Positions 16,271-25,969 of a stretch of 64,000 nucleotides of DNA are shown piece after piece. Below the pieces are notes generated by a model that saw only the letters and a list, made by a program, of their open reading frames with translations, ran no database searches and was not told where the DNA came from. A program made the translations under genes and the position numbers. Source of the DNA: Bin87 sp964347975 (lineage in GTDB: Bacteria; Chloroflexota; Dehalococcoidia; Lucifugimonadales; UBA3495). Positions within the stretch are counted from its first letter, which is position 1; each line of letters opens with the position of its first letter. The stretch is taken from contig CAYGAY010000014.1 in assembly GCA_964347975.1 (NCBI GenBank), positions 1 to 64,000 of the forward strand, written 5' to 3'.

Positions 16271-17599
16271 ATGAGCGCTGACGCTCTGGCAACACAGTCG
16301 CAGGAATTCAACAGCCGTCGCCGCCGGCTGATGCAATCGCTCTCCGGCGGCGCTATCGTCCTGGCCGCCGGCCATGACGCTTCCCGAAACAACGACGTTG
16401 ACCACGAGTACCGTCAACCTTCGTCATTCTGGTACATGACCGGCTTCGACGAGCCCGATTCCGTCGCGGTTCTGCGCCCCGGTTCGCATACCCCCTATAC
16501 CCTTTTTGTCCGGCCTTACGATCCCACCTTTGAGATCTGGGTCGGCTATCGCGCCGGAGTGCGCGGCGCCGTTGGCCCGCTGGGCGCAAACGCCGCCTAT
16601 CCCCTGGAGCAGCTCGACGCCCAACTGCCCAAGCTGCTGGCCGACTACGATACGGTGTACTATGCCCTGGGAAGCGACGACCGGCTGGACCGCATCATCT
16701 CCAACCTGGTCAAGCGCCGCCGCAGCATGGCCCAGCGCGGCGCGAAAAGCCTGCGTCGCATCGAGGACCCGACGCCCCAGGTCGATCTGATGCGACAGAT
16801 CAAGACCGACGAGGAGATCGCTCTTCTCCAGCGCGCCATCGACATCACCGCCCACGGGTTCGACGCGGCCATGCGCGCGGCCGCCCCCGGCGTCCACGAA
16901 TACGAAGTCCAGGCCGCGTTGGAAGGCCCTTTCCGGCAACTGGGTTCGCCACGCAACGGCTACCCGTCCATCGTGGCCGGCGGCGCCAATGCCTGCGTGC
17001 TGCACTACATCCGCAACCGGGACGCCCTCGGTCCGGATGACCTGCTGCTGATTGACGCCGGCGCGGAGTACGGTTACTACACCGCCGACGTCACCCGCAC
17101 CTGGCCGGTGTCCGGCAAGTTCACCGGGCCGCAGCGGGCCATTTACGAACTGACGCTGGAATCCCAGCGCAAGGCCATCGCCGAGGTCAAGCCCGGCGTC
17201 GGTTTCGACGACGTGCACCGGGTGGCCACGCGGACGCTGATCCAGGGCCTGATTGACCTGTCCATCATGAGCGGCAGCGTTGACGAGATTATGGAGCAGC
17301 AGACTTACCGGGACTACTATATGCACGCCACCTCCCACTGGCTGGGGCTGGACGTGCATGATTGCGGCCCCTACCGCGATGACAAAGGCCAGGTCCGCCT
17401 GCGCCCGGGCATGGTGCTCACCATCGAGCCGGGCCTGTATTTCGGCCCCCAGGCCAGGAAGGCTCCGGACATCTACAAGGGTATCGGCATCCGCATTGAG
17501 GACGACGTGCTGGTCACCGAAGACGGCTGCCGGGTACTGTCCGAGGCCATACCCAAGGACCCTGCGGAGCTGGAAGCCATCGTTTCGGATGGACGGTAA
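16271..17599 (+). CDS. pepP: Xaa-Pro aminopeptidase (M24B metallopeptidase)
   Basis: 442 residues from ATG 16271; the longer frame to 15977 runs through the MITE and across the promoter and is rejected. The N-terminal creatinase-like domain contains DHEYRQPSSFWYMTGFDEPD. The M24 pita-bread domain has all metal ligands: Asp in DAGAEYGYYTADVTRTWP (two Asp), His in HATSHWLGLDVHD, Glu in TIEPGLYF and GIRIEDDVLV. It removes N-terminal residues preceding proline in cytoplasmic peptides. Length is that of E. coli PepP. A UUCG-loop terminator lies 157 bp downstream. Confidence 0.95.
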   Translation: MSADALATQSQEFNSRRRRLMQSLSGGAIVLAAGHDASRNNDVDHEYRQPSSFWYMTGFDEPDSVAVLRPGSHTPYTLFVRPYDPTFEIWVGYRAGVRGAVGPLGANAAYPLEQLDAQLPKLLADYDTVYYALGSDDRLDRIISNLVKRRRSMAQRGAKSLRRIEDPTPQVDLMRQIKTDEEIALLQRAIDITAHGFDAAMRAAAPGVHEYEVQAALEGPFRQLGSPRNGYPSIVAGGANACVLHYIRNRDALGPDDLLLIDAGAEYGYYTADVTRTWPVSGKFTGPQRAIYELTLESQRKAIAEVKPGVGFDDVHRVATRTLIQGLIDLSIMSGSVDEIMEQQTYRDYYMHATSHWLGLDVHDCGPYRDDKGQVRLRPGMVLTIEPGLYFGPQARKAPDIYKGIGIRIEDDVLVTEDGCRVLSEAIPKDPAELEAIVSDGR

Positions 17600-17755
17600 T
17601 CCATGCTTGCACCGGCGACAACGGCGATTTTCTCCACTCCGGTGGGCAAATTGCCAATAGTCGAGCGGTTGCCCGCCATTCCGGCCGCGGCGGGAGTGGC
17701 TCCGGTGAACATCCCGCCTGCCGCATTTGAACCGACCGCAGCGTCGCCAATCCGC

Positions 17756-17785
17756 ATTACGGGGGATTCGTCCCCCGTAATTTTT
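17756..17785 (+). terminator. Rho-independent terminator after pepP
   Basis: An 11-bp perfect stem ATTACGGGGGA / TCCCCCGTAAT closed by a TTCG tetraloop (17767-17770), followed by TTTTT (17781-17785). Confidence 0.85.
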
Positions 17786-18082
17786 GGTCCCGCCACCGGC
17801 CGGGCCGTTGCCGTCTATAAACCGCGCAAAGGCGGCGCTATCCCAACCGTGCCCGCCTCATGCGGGGCGGCGGCATCACATCCCATTATTGCAAGCGAAT
17901 TCTTTTGAGTTCGCTTTATTTTTGTCACATCGACCAATTTCAGTCGCAAACCGAAAACAGGAGGGATGATTATTGGAGCACCGTGAGGGTTGGGACCCCT
18001 CGACCGCGTAATCCCAGCCAGAGATTGAAGTTTTTCATCACCCAACGCACCCTGACCAGAAAAGCGATTCTCAGGAGGATCG
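17786..18082. other. pstS upstream region
   Basis: About 300 bp between the terminator and pstS. Short frames here lack ribosome binding sites and family resemblance. The part from 17905 onward is relatively AT-rich and should hold the pstS promoter; no PHO box is identified with confidence. Confidence 0.4.
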
Positions 18083-19315
<1,233 letters not shown>

Positions 19316-19343
19316 CCCGCAGGCACATCCGATCCGGCAAAAC

Positions 19344-19371
19344 GCAGGGGCGAATGATTATTCGTCCCTGC
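19344..19371 (+). terminator. Hairpin terminator after pstS
   Basis: A 12-bp stem GCAGGGGCGAAT / ATTCGTCCCTGC with loop GATT (one G-T pair). The T run is weak (ATCATTTCATC), so it may need help. Confidence 0.65.
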
Positions 19372-19482
19372 ATCATTTCATCATCTTACAATAGTTCCCG
19401 TTATCGCCATGCTTGTGCTACCATACCGTATGCTGGAGCATGATGAGGATGCAGGGCAATTTATCCAGTGAGAAAGGCCAAA

Positions 19483-19680
19483 ATGACCCAGGAAACTATC
19501 GCCATCATCGGGGTTGGCGTTGCCATCCTAGCGGTCGTCGTACCGCTGCTGCTTTTCACGCTGAGCAGAGTCAACAATCTGTCCGAAGCCCAACATCGGA
19601 CTAACGAAGTCCTGGTGGCGTTAGCCAACCATCGCCATGATCCTGACGGGGCAACCACCTTCACGTTGCCCGCCGACTAA
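19483..19680 (+). CDS. Small single-span membrane protein
   Basis: 65 residues from ATG 19483 (a GTG at 19468 would add five). MTQETIAIIGVGVAILAVVV begins a single N-terminal transmembrane helix, followed by a short charged helix (SRVNNLSEAQHRTNEVL). Small proteins of this design are common in Chloroflexota and cyanobacteria, often near peptidase or nuclease genes, with no known function. AAAGG upstream is a weak ribosome binding site. Confidence 0.55.
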   Translation: MTQETIAIIGVGVAILAVVVPLLLFTLSRVNNLSEAQHRTNEVLVALANHRHDPDGATTFTLPAD

Positions 19681-19705
19681 CCCTCAAATACATCCGGCAA
19701 AGCGT

Positions 19706-19732
19706 AGGGGGCGGGTTTGAAACCCGCCCCCT
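19706..19732. repeat. Dispersed GC palindrome, copy 2
   Basis: Perfect 13-bp inverted repeat AGGGGGCGGGTTT-G-AAACCCGCCCCCT between convergent genes (ending 19680 and 19762). Same core as copies at 4219 and 27044. Confidence 0.75.
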
Positions 19733-19761
19733 GCAACGTCGCCATCCGGCGCGCGCGCCGG

Positions 19762-21219
19762 TTACTCCCGCTCCAAAAACTCCCGCACCTGCTGCATCAG
19801 CGGCTCCCGGTCGTAGATGGCCAGCAGCAGGGCGGCGTTGCGCATCCAGTCGCCCTGGAAGTAGCGTTCGTACAACACCTGCCGGCCGCCGAAGGCGCTG
19901 CACGCCGCGTCCCAGGCGAGGCGGAACAGGCGCACCCGCTCCCGCGCCGATGCCGTATCGGTGTCCAGGTAGGTGTCCAGCAGCTCCGCCATCGGCCCGT
20001 CGAAGTCCTTTTCCGACGGCAGAGCCATCAGGCTGCTGGAGCCGAGGAGCTGGATGATCTCAGCCATGCGCGGGTACATCTTGATGAACAGGTTGCGGGC
20101 CACGTTCAGCGGCGCCCGGTCGGGCAGCATTACGCCCCATTCGTCGATGGATGCGTTGACCTCGGACTGGGTGAGCAGCGCCCTGGTTATCTCCAGGTTT
20201 TCCACCAGCTCGGCGATCAGCCCCTGCACCTGCGGAATATCGCCGCTGCCCAGGGTTTTGACCATCAGGCTGGCGATGCCGACGATGAACTCGCACTTGG
20301 CCACGTTCTTGGTGACCACCTGGTGGCCGGTATGCACGTACTGCCCGGTGGCGTTGGACATATTGTTGCACTTGTGCCGGTCGCCGTACATGAACACCCG
20401 CTCCCAGGGCACCAGGACGTCGTCGAAGAAGACGATGGCGTCCATCTCCTCGAAACGGGAACCCAGCGGATGATCGAAATGGGACTTGCCCAGGTCGAAG
20501 CTCTCCCGGCAGATGAACTTCAGGCCGTCGATCCCGCAGGGCACGGCGAAGGCGAAGGCGTACTTATGGGCGTCCTCATCCCGGGCCAGCAGAGATGACC
20601 GGGTGGGATAGACCATGATCTCGTCGGACAGTGGCCCCAGCGTCGCCAGAACCCGGGGCCCGCGAATGATCAGGCCGGCGTCGGTTTCCCGGACCACGTG
20701 CAGCGCCACGTCGGTGGTGTAGTCCAGGGACGTGGCCGACGGCGCCCGGTTGCGCTGGAGGTTCACCAGCGTGTGGGTCATGCAGATGTCGTTTTCGCGG
20801 GCGTATTCGTAGTAGTTGACGATGTTCCGCTTGAATTCGGGACGGTCCTCGCCGAAAAAGTCCCCGGCAGCGGCCATGGCCATGATGGTGACGTTGAGGA
20901 AGTCGGGCGTCCGGCCCATCATGCCGTAGCTGGCGTGGGCCCAGCGGGACATCATCTCCCGCCGGCGAGCCAAATCCTCCGACGACTGGGGGATGATGAA
21001 GGACAGTCCCACCGGGTCGCCGGTGGAGGGCGAGGCGTAGGTCATCTTGCCGCCGAGTCCGGCATCGTGCTGCATATCGTACAGCCCGGCGATGGAACGG
21101 GCCCCGTTGGCCAGGCCGGGAAACTCCGTAACGTCAGCAATGCGCCGGCCGTCCAGCCAGATTTCGCGCGGTTGCTCTTGCAGGCCGGCCAGGTACTCGG
21201 CCCCGGTTCTTGCGGGCAT
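19762..21219 (-). CDS. 4-hydroxyphenylacetate 3-hydroxylase (HpaB) family protein
   Basis: 485 residues from ATG 21219. HpaB-family landmarks: RTGAEYLAGLQEQPREIWLDG at the N-terminus, GRTPDFLNVTIMAMAAAGDFF, NDICMTHTLVNLQRNRAPS, IIRGPRVLATLGPLSDEIMV, DAIVFFDDVLVPWERVF, and HTGHQVVTKNVAKCEFIVG. The family includes FADH2-dependent aromatic hydroxylases and the related 4-hydroxybutyryl-CoA dehydratase. The flavin reductase partner (HpaC) is not adjacent. The four cysteine/histidine iron-sulfur ligands of the dehydratase are not all evident, so a monooxygenase is more likely. The substrate is unknown. Confidence 0.88.
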   Translation of the reverse strand: MPARTGAEYLAGLQEQPREIWLDGRRIADVTEFPGLANGARSIAGLYDMQHDAGLGGKMTYASPSTGDPVGLSFIIPQSSEDLARRREMMSRWAHASYGMMGRTPDFLNVTIMAMAAAGDFFGEDRPEFKRNIVNYYEYARENDICMTHTLVNLQRNRAPSATSLDYTTDVALHVVRETDAGLIIRGPRVLATLGPLSDEIMVYPTRSSLLARDEDAHKYAFAFAVPCGIDGLKFICRESFDLGKSHFDHPLGSRFEEMDAIVFFDDVLVPWERVFMYGDRHKCNNMSNATGQYVHTGHQVVTKNVAKCEFIVGIASLMVKTLGSGDIPQVQGLIAELVENLEITRALLTQSEVNASIDEWGVMLPDRAPLNVARNLFIKMYPRMAEIIQLLGSSSLMALPSEKDFDGPMAELLDTYLDTDTASARERVRLFRLAWDAACSAFGGRQVLYERYFQGDWMRNAALLLAIYDREPLMQQVREFLERE

Positions 21220-21244
21220 GGCGAACCCCTTTGTGCGTACCGAA

Positions 21245-21312
21245 CCGTCTTTCCGGCGCAAGCCGGAATCCGGCAAAATTCCCCGGACTCCGGCCTTCGC
21301 CGGAGAGACGGA
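21245..21312. repeat. Dispersed palindromic repeat (double hairpin)
   Basis: Two hairpins in tandem, TTCCGGCGCAAGCCGGAA and CTCCGGCCTTCGCCGGAG, in the gap between two minus-strand genes. Similar in style to the elements at 7893 and 22251. Confidence 0.6.
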
Positions 21313-21341
21313 TTAATGGCATCAAGTTGCATCCAATAGTG

Positions 21342-22226
21342 TCAGGTTCCCAAATACCGTTTCAGCCAGTTCATGGCGTGGACGTTGAAGTCGGTGCAGG
21401 GACTGTGGGTCAGGTCGGGATAGACCAGCAGGGACTTGTGCGCCCTGATGCGGTCGAATACCGGCATTATGGTGTCGTAAGGGCAGGTGGTGTCGGCCAT
21501 GCCGATGTTGACCAGGATGGGGCACTGGATGGCGTCGGCCAGAGTGAGGGTGTCGAAGTAGCGCAGGGTGTCCAGCATGGCCGGCCGCTCTTCGGGATGT
21601 TCCTGCGCGTAGTTGCGCAGTTCGTGGTAGGGCCGCGTGGCGATGTCGATGGCCGCCGGATAGTTGCACATGAAGGGCTCTTCCGCCACCGCGGCGGCCA
21701 GGCGGTGGTCCAGCGCCGCCGTGGCCAGGGTGAACCCGCCGCCCTGGCTGCGGCTCCACATCCCGATGCGCGCCGCGTCCACCTCGTCCCTTTCGGCGAG
21801 GAAGTCAACGCCGCGCACACAGTCCATGTACCCGGCCCGGTAGTAGTAGTTGTCCCGGTCGGTTACGTTATAGGTCAGCTTGTTGGCGCCTGGCGGAAGG
21901 TCCCACTCCGGGATGCTTTCGCCCTGGGCGCGCGGGAACAACGTCAGCACGGCGAACCCGTGCATCACTACGTAGTAGGGAATGTCCTTGGCGCCGCCGT
22001 AGCCGGGCGCCGCCAGCAGGGCCGGGAACCGTCCCGATGCCGGCGTATCCCGGGGCACGGTGTAGAAGCCCCGCAACCGCTGGCCGCCGTAGCTGCGCAG
22101 GCTCACGTTCCAGGTCTCGTACTCCCGGCCGCTGCGCTCCGGGCACTCGGTCAGCGCGGCATCCACCGGCATTTCGTTCAGAATGGCGCGGGTGGCATTC
22201 CAAAAATCGGCAACTGCCTGGTCCAT
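21342..22226 (-). CDS. Acetylxylan esterase-like alpha/beta hydrolase
   Basis: 294 residues; ATG 22226 is preceded by GGAGG. The fold and order match the AXE1/cephalosporin-C deacetylase family: substrate-side VPRDTPASGRFPALLAAPG, nucleophile motif MWSRSQGGGFT (GxSxG-like with Ser intact), acid region VNIGMADTTCPYDT, and a His near LTHSPCTDF. It is one of three related genes here (others at 45806 and 48031) and shares the motif YNVTDRDNYYYRAGYMD. The true substrate is probably a small ester; no polysaccharide genes are nearby. Confidence 0.85.
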   Translation of the reverse strand: MDQAVADFWNATRAILNEMPVDAALTECPERSGREYETWNVSLRSYGGQRLRGFYTVPRDTPASGRFPALLAAPGYGGAKDIPYYVVMHGFAVLTLFPRAQGESIPEWDLPPGANKLTYNVTDRDNYYYRAGYMDCVRGVDFLAERDEVDAARIGMWSRSQGGGFTLATAALDHRLAAAVAEEPFMCNYPAAIDIATRPYHELRNYAQEHPEERPAMLDTLRYFDTLTLADAIQCPILVNIGMADTTCPYDTIMPVFDRIRAHKSLLVYPDLTHSPCTDFNVHAMNWLKRYLGT

Positions 22227-22250
22227 TTGCGGCCTCCCATGGTTGCGTTT

Positions 22251-22339
22251 CGTCATTCCGGCCTTGAGCCGGAATCCAGGCGCCTTTGCAGAATGGCCTG
22301 GCGGTCGGTCTCCGGATCCCCGCTTTCGCGGGAATGACG
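22251..22339. repeat. Dispersed palindromic repeat, CGTCATTCC type
   Basis: Starts CGTCATTCCGGCC and ends CGCTTTCGCGGGAATGACGG, giving complementary ends (CGTCATTCC / GGAATGACG). It contains the internal hairpin CCCCGCTTTCGCGGG. This style of intergenic repeat is widespread in bacteria. Confidence 0.7.
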
Positions 22340-22375
22340 GGTGAGGGCGGGAATAACGGTTGATGTCGATACAGT

Positions 22376-23614
22376 CTAAATGTTATCACGGTCGCCGGCA
22401 TCGGGTGGCGTTGCCGGCGTTATGAACTCGTAGCCGTAGTGAGAAACCAGAAAGGGAACGTAGTCATTAACCAGCCGAATTAACCGGTCATTGACATTGG
22501 AGGGATTCTTCTGGAAATCGGCTATGGAATCAACGTATTCCGCCAGACGCGGCGCAAAAGCGTCGTAGCCGTCCAGCCCCAACCCTTCATAAATCAGGTG
22601 GATTTGCCCCATCTTGTCCTGCTCCAACTCTTCGTACCGAATTTCAACCAGCCGTCCCTCCGGTATCAGTTCTTTCTGTTCCAGGTAAGTTTCCGCCATC
22701 CGGCGGTAGATTTTCACCTGTCGCAGCAGCAGCTCGTCAAAGTCGATGCTTTGCAGCGCGTGCCAGCTGTTCATCAGCCGCAGCAGGTGGGCGTAGGAGC
22801 GCAAGGTATCGTAGGGGTTGCGCTGGATATAGACGAAGCGGGCATCGGGGAACATCTCCAGCAGCGCTGGGATGCGGCTGGTGTTGGAGGGCGATTTCAG
22901 CAAAAGGGGTTTGCCGTCCATATAAAAACTGGCGGCTTTGAGCAGCTTTGCGTATTCCCGTCGCCAACGTTGGCGGTCGCCATCGCTGAGCCGTTGGTCC
23001 ATGAACAGGTAATCCAGCGTCGCATCGGCGGTGCGCGGGAAATAGAGCGAGACGTAGGGGCTGAGGCCGCAGGAGCAAATCAGCGCGATTTCCTCTTCCT
23101 GGGGCATGGCGAAACTAACCGGGATGTTATCCACGCCGCGGTTCGGCGGGATTTTGGACTCCAGTATGCGGCGCACCCGCCGCTGGCCGGCCAGGAACAA
23201 ATCCGGCAGCGCCGCCTGGTAAGTGTTGACGAAACCCCACCGCGGGTCCGTGGCCAACAGGTTGTGCAGTAGCGTGGTGCCGGAGCGCCAGAAGCCCAGC
23301 AGGAATAACGGCTCGGGATGCAACGCGGCCCGTCGAATACGACCCCCGTACACCGCGCTTTGCCAGAACCGCATGGGCGCAAAAATAGCGTCGGCGGCCA
23401 GGATGCCCAGGTAGCGGCGGATGAACCGGCCGTCCACGCCGTATCGGAGGCCCAGCCGCAATGCCAGCGACAGGCGGCCCGTGGCCAGAAAACTGTTGAA
23501 CCCGGAACCAAAGGAGCCGGATTGGTCGAATGCTCCCGGGTGGTAGCCGCTGCGTGAGGGAGCAGCGGAGCCACTGCTATCGGTTCGGCGGTCGGTCAGT
23601 CTGGGACTCGCCAT
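22376..23614 (-). CDS. Sulfotransferase family protein (PAPS-dependent)
   Basis: 412 residues from ATG 23614 (GGGAG eight bases upstream), overlapping the end of cysC by 19 bases. The 5'-phosphosulfate loop is LLGFWRSGTTLLHNLL and the 3'-phosphate loop is FVYIQRNPYDTLRSY; KPLLLKSPSNTSRIPALLEM fits the substrate-side region of the Sulfotransfer_3 group. It transfers sulfate from PAPS to a hydroxyl or amine on an unknown acceptor (glycan, lipid or small molecule). A weakly hydrophobic stretch near 60-75 could associate with membrane. The paired APS kinase supplies the donor. Confidence 0.9.
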   Translation of the reverse strand: MASPRLTDRRTDSSGSAAPSRSGYHPGAFDQSGSFGSGFNSFLATGRLSLALRLGLRYGVDGRFIRRYLGILAADAIFAPMRFWQSAVYGGRIRRAALHPEPLFLLGFWRSGTTLLHNLLATDPRWGFVNTYQAALPDLFLAGQRRVRRILESKIPPNRGVDNIPVSFAMPQEEEIALICSCGLSPYVSLYFPRTADATLDYLFMDQRLSDGDRQRWRREYAKLLKAASFYMDGKPLLLKSPSNTSRIPALLEMFPDARFVYIQRNPYDTLRSYAHLLRLMNSWHALQSIDFDELLLRQVKIYRRMAETYLEQKELIPEGRLVEIRYEELEQDKMGQIHLIYEGLGLDGYDAFAPRLAEYVDSIADFQKNPSNVNDRLIRLVNDYVPFLVSHYGYEFITPATPPDAGDRDNI

Positions 23615-24228
23615 GTCAGCAACTCCCGCCGGCGCAAAAAGGCCATTAGCTCCGCGCCGCATTCGGCAACGGTGCGGCCGGCGGTTTCGATGGTCACTTC
23701 CGGACTGGCCGGCCTTTCGTATGGAGAATCAATGCCGGTGAAATCCTTGATTTCGCCCAACCGGGCGCGACGGTACAGCCCCTTGGTGTCCCGTTCCTCG
23801 CACAGCGCCAGCGGCGTGTTAACGAATACTTCCACGAATCTGTCCCGGCCAACCAACGACCGGGCAAATTCCCGCTCGGACTGGAAGGGCGAGATGCACG
23901 CCACCATTGTAATGAGCCCCGCTTCGTACATCAGGCTGGCGATGTGGGCCAGGCGGCGCACGTTTTCCCGCCGGTCCGCGATGCTGAACCCCAAATCGTC
24001 GTTCAGGCCGTGGCGCAGCTTGTCGCCGTCCAGGACGTAGGTCAGCCACCCCGCATCATGGAGCCGGCGGGACAGCCAGCCGGACAATTCGCTCTTGCCG
24101 GCGCCGGATAACCCGGTGAACCACAGTACAAAAGGCTGCTGACGGAGCAAAACGGCGCGCTCGGGCGGCGATACGGCAACCGCCGGCCGTATCGCTCCCG
24201 AAGGCGTATGTTCCTTGGCCTCTGCCAT
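23596..24228 (-). CDS. cysC: Adenylylsulfate kinase
   Basis: 210 residues; of two adjacent ATGs the second (24228) is better spaced from GGGGAG. P-loop GLSGAGKSELS, then DGDKLRHGLNDDLGFSIADR and ENVRRLAHIASLMYEAGLI, ending with the lid region DTKGLYRRARLGEIKDFTG, all standard for APS kinase. It phosphorylates APS to PAPS. ATP sulfurylase is not adjacent. The overlap with the sulfotransferase gene argues that PAPS is made for sulfation rather than for assimilatory reduction. Confidence 0.95.
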   Translation of the reverse strand: MAEAKEHTPSGAIRPAVAVSPPERAVLLRQQPFVLWFTGLSGAGKSELSGWLSRRLHDAGWLTYVLDGDKLRHGLNDDLGFSIADRRENVRRLAHIASLMYEAGLITMVACISPFQSEREFARSLVGRDRFVEVFVNTPLALCEERDTKGLYRRARLGEIKDFTGIDSPYERPASPEVTIETAGRTVAECGAELMAFLRRRELLTWRVPD

Positions 24229-24270
24229 CATATCTCCCCGCAGTCTGGGCTGCGGTAAAAATCGTCGGGC

Positions 24271-24299
24271 ATTATAACGCAGACGGCAGTGCCTTTCAG
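24271..24299 (-). promoter_or_regulatory. Promoter for cysC-sulfotransferase operon
   Basis: Minus strand: -35 CTGAAA (24294-24299), 17-bp spacer, -10 TATAAT (24271-24276), about 43 bp upstream of the cysC start. Confidence 0.5.
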
Positions 24300-24420
24300 A
24301 GTTTGGAGAAACGCCGCGGCCCAATCCGTGATCTTCCGCCGCCCAAAAAGGGAGGCTCCGGGGCTGTTTGCCAGCCCCGGAGCCTTCCGTCCGGCGGGAG
24401 TTCGGTTGGGCGGATCAGGA

Positions 24421-25458
24421 TCAGCCTACCGGCGCGGCATCGTGGTGGAACGCCGCCGCCCCGGCGAACTTTCGATCCTCCCGGAACTCCCCGGCCGGCG
24501 CTTCCGCCCGCATCGGCCCGCGCACCAGCAGGGTCGGGAAATTGGAGTGCCGCACCACGCGGTCGGCGACGCTGCCGAATAGCGCCCTCCCTACGCCGCG
24601 ACGACCGTGGGTAGCCATCACGACCAGGCCGTTGTCCAGTTCATCCACCAGGTTGAGTATTCCATTCGTCGGACTTTGCAGGGAGTGACGCACCGTCACG
24701 TCGAATACGGGGAACCGGGCCTGCAGCGCGTCCGCCTTCCGCCACAGGTACTCCCGGGAGGCTTCGGTCAGTTGCTTCGCCAGCTCCGCCGGATCGCCGT
24801 AGCGGAACGTGGGGCCGACGTGAGCGTGGGACCAATCGCCGTTAACCCTTATCTGCTCGGAGCTCGGCGTGGCTCGAAACAGCGTGATGCGGGCCCCGAA
24901 AGCCGCCGCCAGCTCTCCGGCGTAGGACAGCGCGTTCTCGGCAAAACTGGCGCCGTCCAGGGGGACCAGGATGTTGTCGATGCGCTGCGGCACCACCGGG
25001 CAGTCATTCTCGTTGCAGCGCGCGATGAGGGTCGGATTGCCGACCTCGCGAACCACCCTGGCGGTTACGCTGCCGGTCAACATTCGGGTGAGGCCGCCGC
25101 GCCCGTGGGTTGACATCACAATCATGGCGGCGGGGTCGCGGTTGGCCAGGTTGATGATGACCTCGTGGGCCGGCCCTTCATGCACTTCGGCGAATATCGC
25201 GGGTTCGACGCCCCAATGCTTCATGCGCTGTTTGACGCGGGTCAAGTCGGCCAGGATGCGGTCCTGCTCGCCGGCGGCCACGGCGGCGCTGAAGCGTCCG
25301 TGTTCGGCGTCGGTCTGCCAGCCGGGAATCGGCGCAAAAGACCGTAGCAGGGTGACCGGCGCGCGGGTGGCGTTGGCCATCAGCCGGGCCGCCGGCAGCG
25401 CCTGGGCCGACAGTTTCGACCCATCCAGGGGAACGATTATGTTGTTGCAGAGCGCCAT
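24421..25458 (-). CDS. Tandem-domain universal stress protein
   Basis: 345 residues; AGGAGG precedes the ATG. Two UspA domains: the first starts NNIIVPLDGSKLSAQALPAA and ends with the ATP-binding-type MSTHGRGGLTRMLTGSVTAR; the second starts DNILVPLDGASFAENALSYA and ends MATHGRRGVGRALFGSVADR. Both have the G-x2-G-x9-G-S/T nucleotide signature, so ATP binding is expected. A CRP/FNR-type palindrome lies 48 bp upstream of the start, suggesting control by a global regulator of energy or oxygen status. Confidence 0.93.
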   Translation of the reverse strand: MALCNNIIVPLDGSKLSAQALPAARLMANATRAPVTLLRSFAPIPGWQTDAEHGRFSAAVAAGEQDRILADLTRVKQRMKHWGVEPAIFAEVHEGPAHEVIINLANRDPAAMIVMSTHGRGGLTRMLTGSVTARVVREVGNPTLIARCNENDCPVVPQRIDNILVPLDGASFAENALSYAGELAAAFGARITLFRATPSSEQIRVNGDWSHAHVGPTFRYGDPAELAKQLTEASREYLWRKADALQARFPVFDVTVRHSLQSPTNGILNLVDELDNGLVVMATHGRRGVGRALFGSVADRVVRHSNFPTLLVRGPMRAEAPAGEFREDRKFAGAAAFHHDAAPVG

Positions 25459-25505
25459 GGTGCTACCTCCTGTCCGCCGCAGGACCGCGGCCGGTTTCCT
25501 GTATT

Positions 25506-25521
25506 TGTGACATCCATCACA
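25506..25521. promoter_or_regulatory. Perfect CRP/FNR-type operator TGTGA-N6-TCACA
   Basis: TGTGACATCCATCACA at 25506-25521 is a perfect match to the CRP consensus half-sites and lies between the universal stress gene and its presumed promoter region. Confidence 0.65.
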
Positions 25522-25656
25522 TTTTGACAGCGAATATTATTTATCGTCTATACCAATAGTATCACCTCACCTTGGGGATTGCAATAGTGAGGTGGGGCAA
25601 CTGTTCAGAGTCGAGGGGCATCTTTGCCAGGAAACCGTCATCCGCTGTGGGAACCA

Positions 25657-25695
25657 GATTGCCACGCTGCGCTCGCAATGACCAAGTGGGTACGC
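25657..25695. repeat. Solo right end of the GTACCC repeat family
   Basis: GATTGCCACGCTGCGCTCGC followed by AATGACCAAGTGGGTACGC matches the right end of the MITE-like elements, fused to an ERIC-like GCTCGCAATGAC core like that at 37988. Confidence 0.55.
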
Positions 25696-25713
25696 ATCAG
25701 GGGCGCGACGCTG

Positions 25714-25742
25714 TTGCGCTCTGGCGCAAAGGGTGTTAGGCT
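25714..25742 (+). promoter_or_regulatory. Possible promoter for the rplJ-rplL transcript
   Basis: TTGCGC (25714-25719), a 17-bp spacer and TAGGCT (25737-25742), placed just upstream of the L10 leader. The -10 is weak. Confidence 0.3.
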
Positions 25743-25773
25743 GACCTGCACAACCGAATAGTAGCCAAATGCG

Positions 25774-25942
25774 CTTGAGACAGCGGGTACCCACCGGGAA
25801 CAATGGCGGCCAGTCGCCGCCCGCCGAGGCGAAACCCACCGGATGCTTCCGGTGGCAGCAGGGGTTTTTGACGCCGGCGGCGATCCTGTCCGTTGCGTCG
25901 CGCTACCCGCGCCCGTGGTCTCGAGGCGCGGGCGTTTTTTTT
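25774..25942 (+). promoter_or_regulatory. Ribosomal protein L10 leader with attenuator
   Basis: The 5' untranslated region of rplJ has the conserved pieces of the L10 leader: GAGACAGCGGGTACCC (25777-25792) and, 30 bases on, CCGCCGAGGCGAAACCCACC, followed by the hairpin CCACCGGATGCTTCCGGTGG. It ends in a rho-independent attenuator: stem CCCGCGCC (25906-25913) / GGCGCGGG (25925-25932) with eight T (25935-25942). In known cases L10(L12)4 binds this leader to repress its own operon. Confidence 0.85.
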
Positions 25943-25969
25943 GCCTCACGGCAAATCAGGAGCGAAACC

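Noticed and set aside
17603..17908. 101-codon frame after the peptidase gene
   Set aside because: It contains the terminator hairpin and has no ribosome binding site or family resemblance.
17888..18082. PHO box or riboswitch upstream of pstS
   Set aside because: The stretch is AT-richer but no direct-repeat PHO box or conserved aptamer core was found.
25769..25969. N-terminal extension of L10
   Set aside because: It lies within the leader RNA and attenuator; TTG 25970 has a good ribosome binding site.
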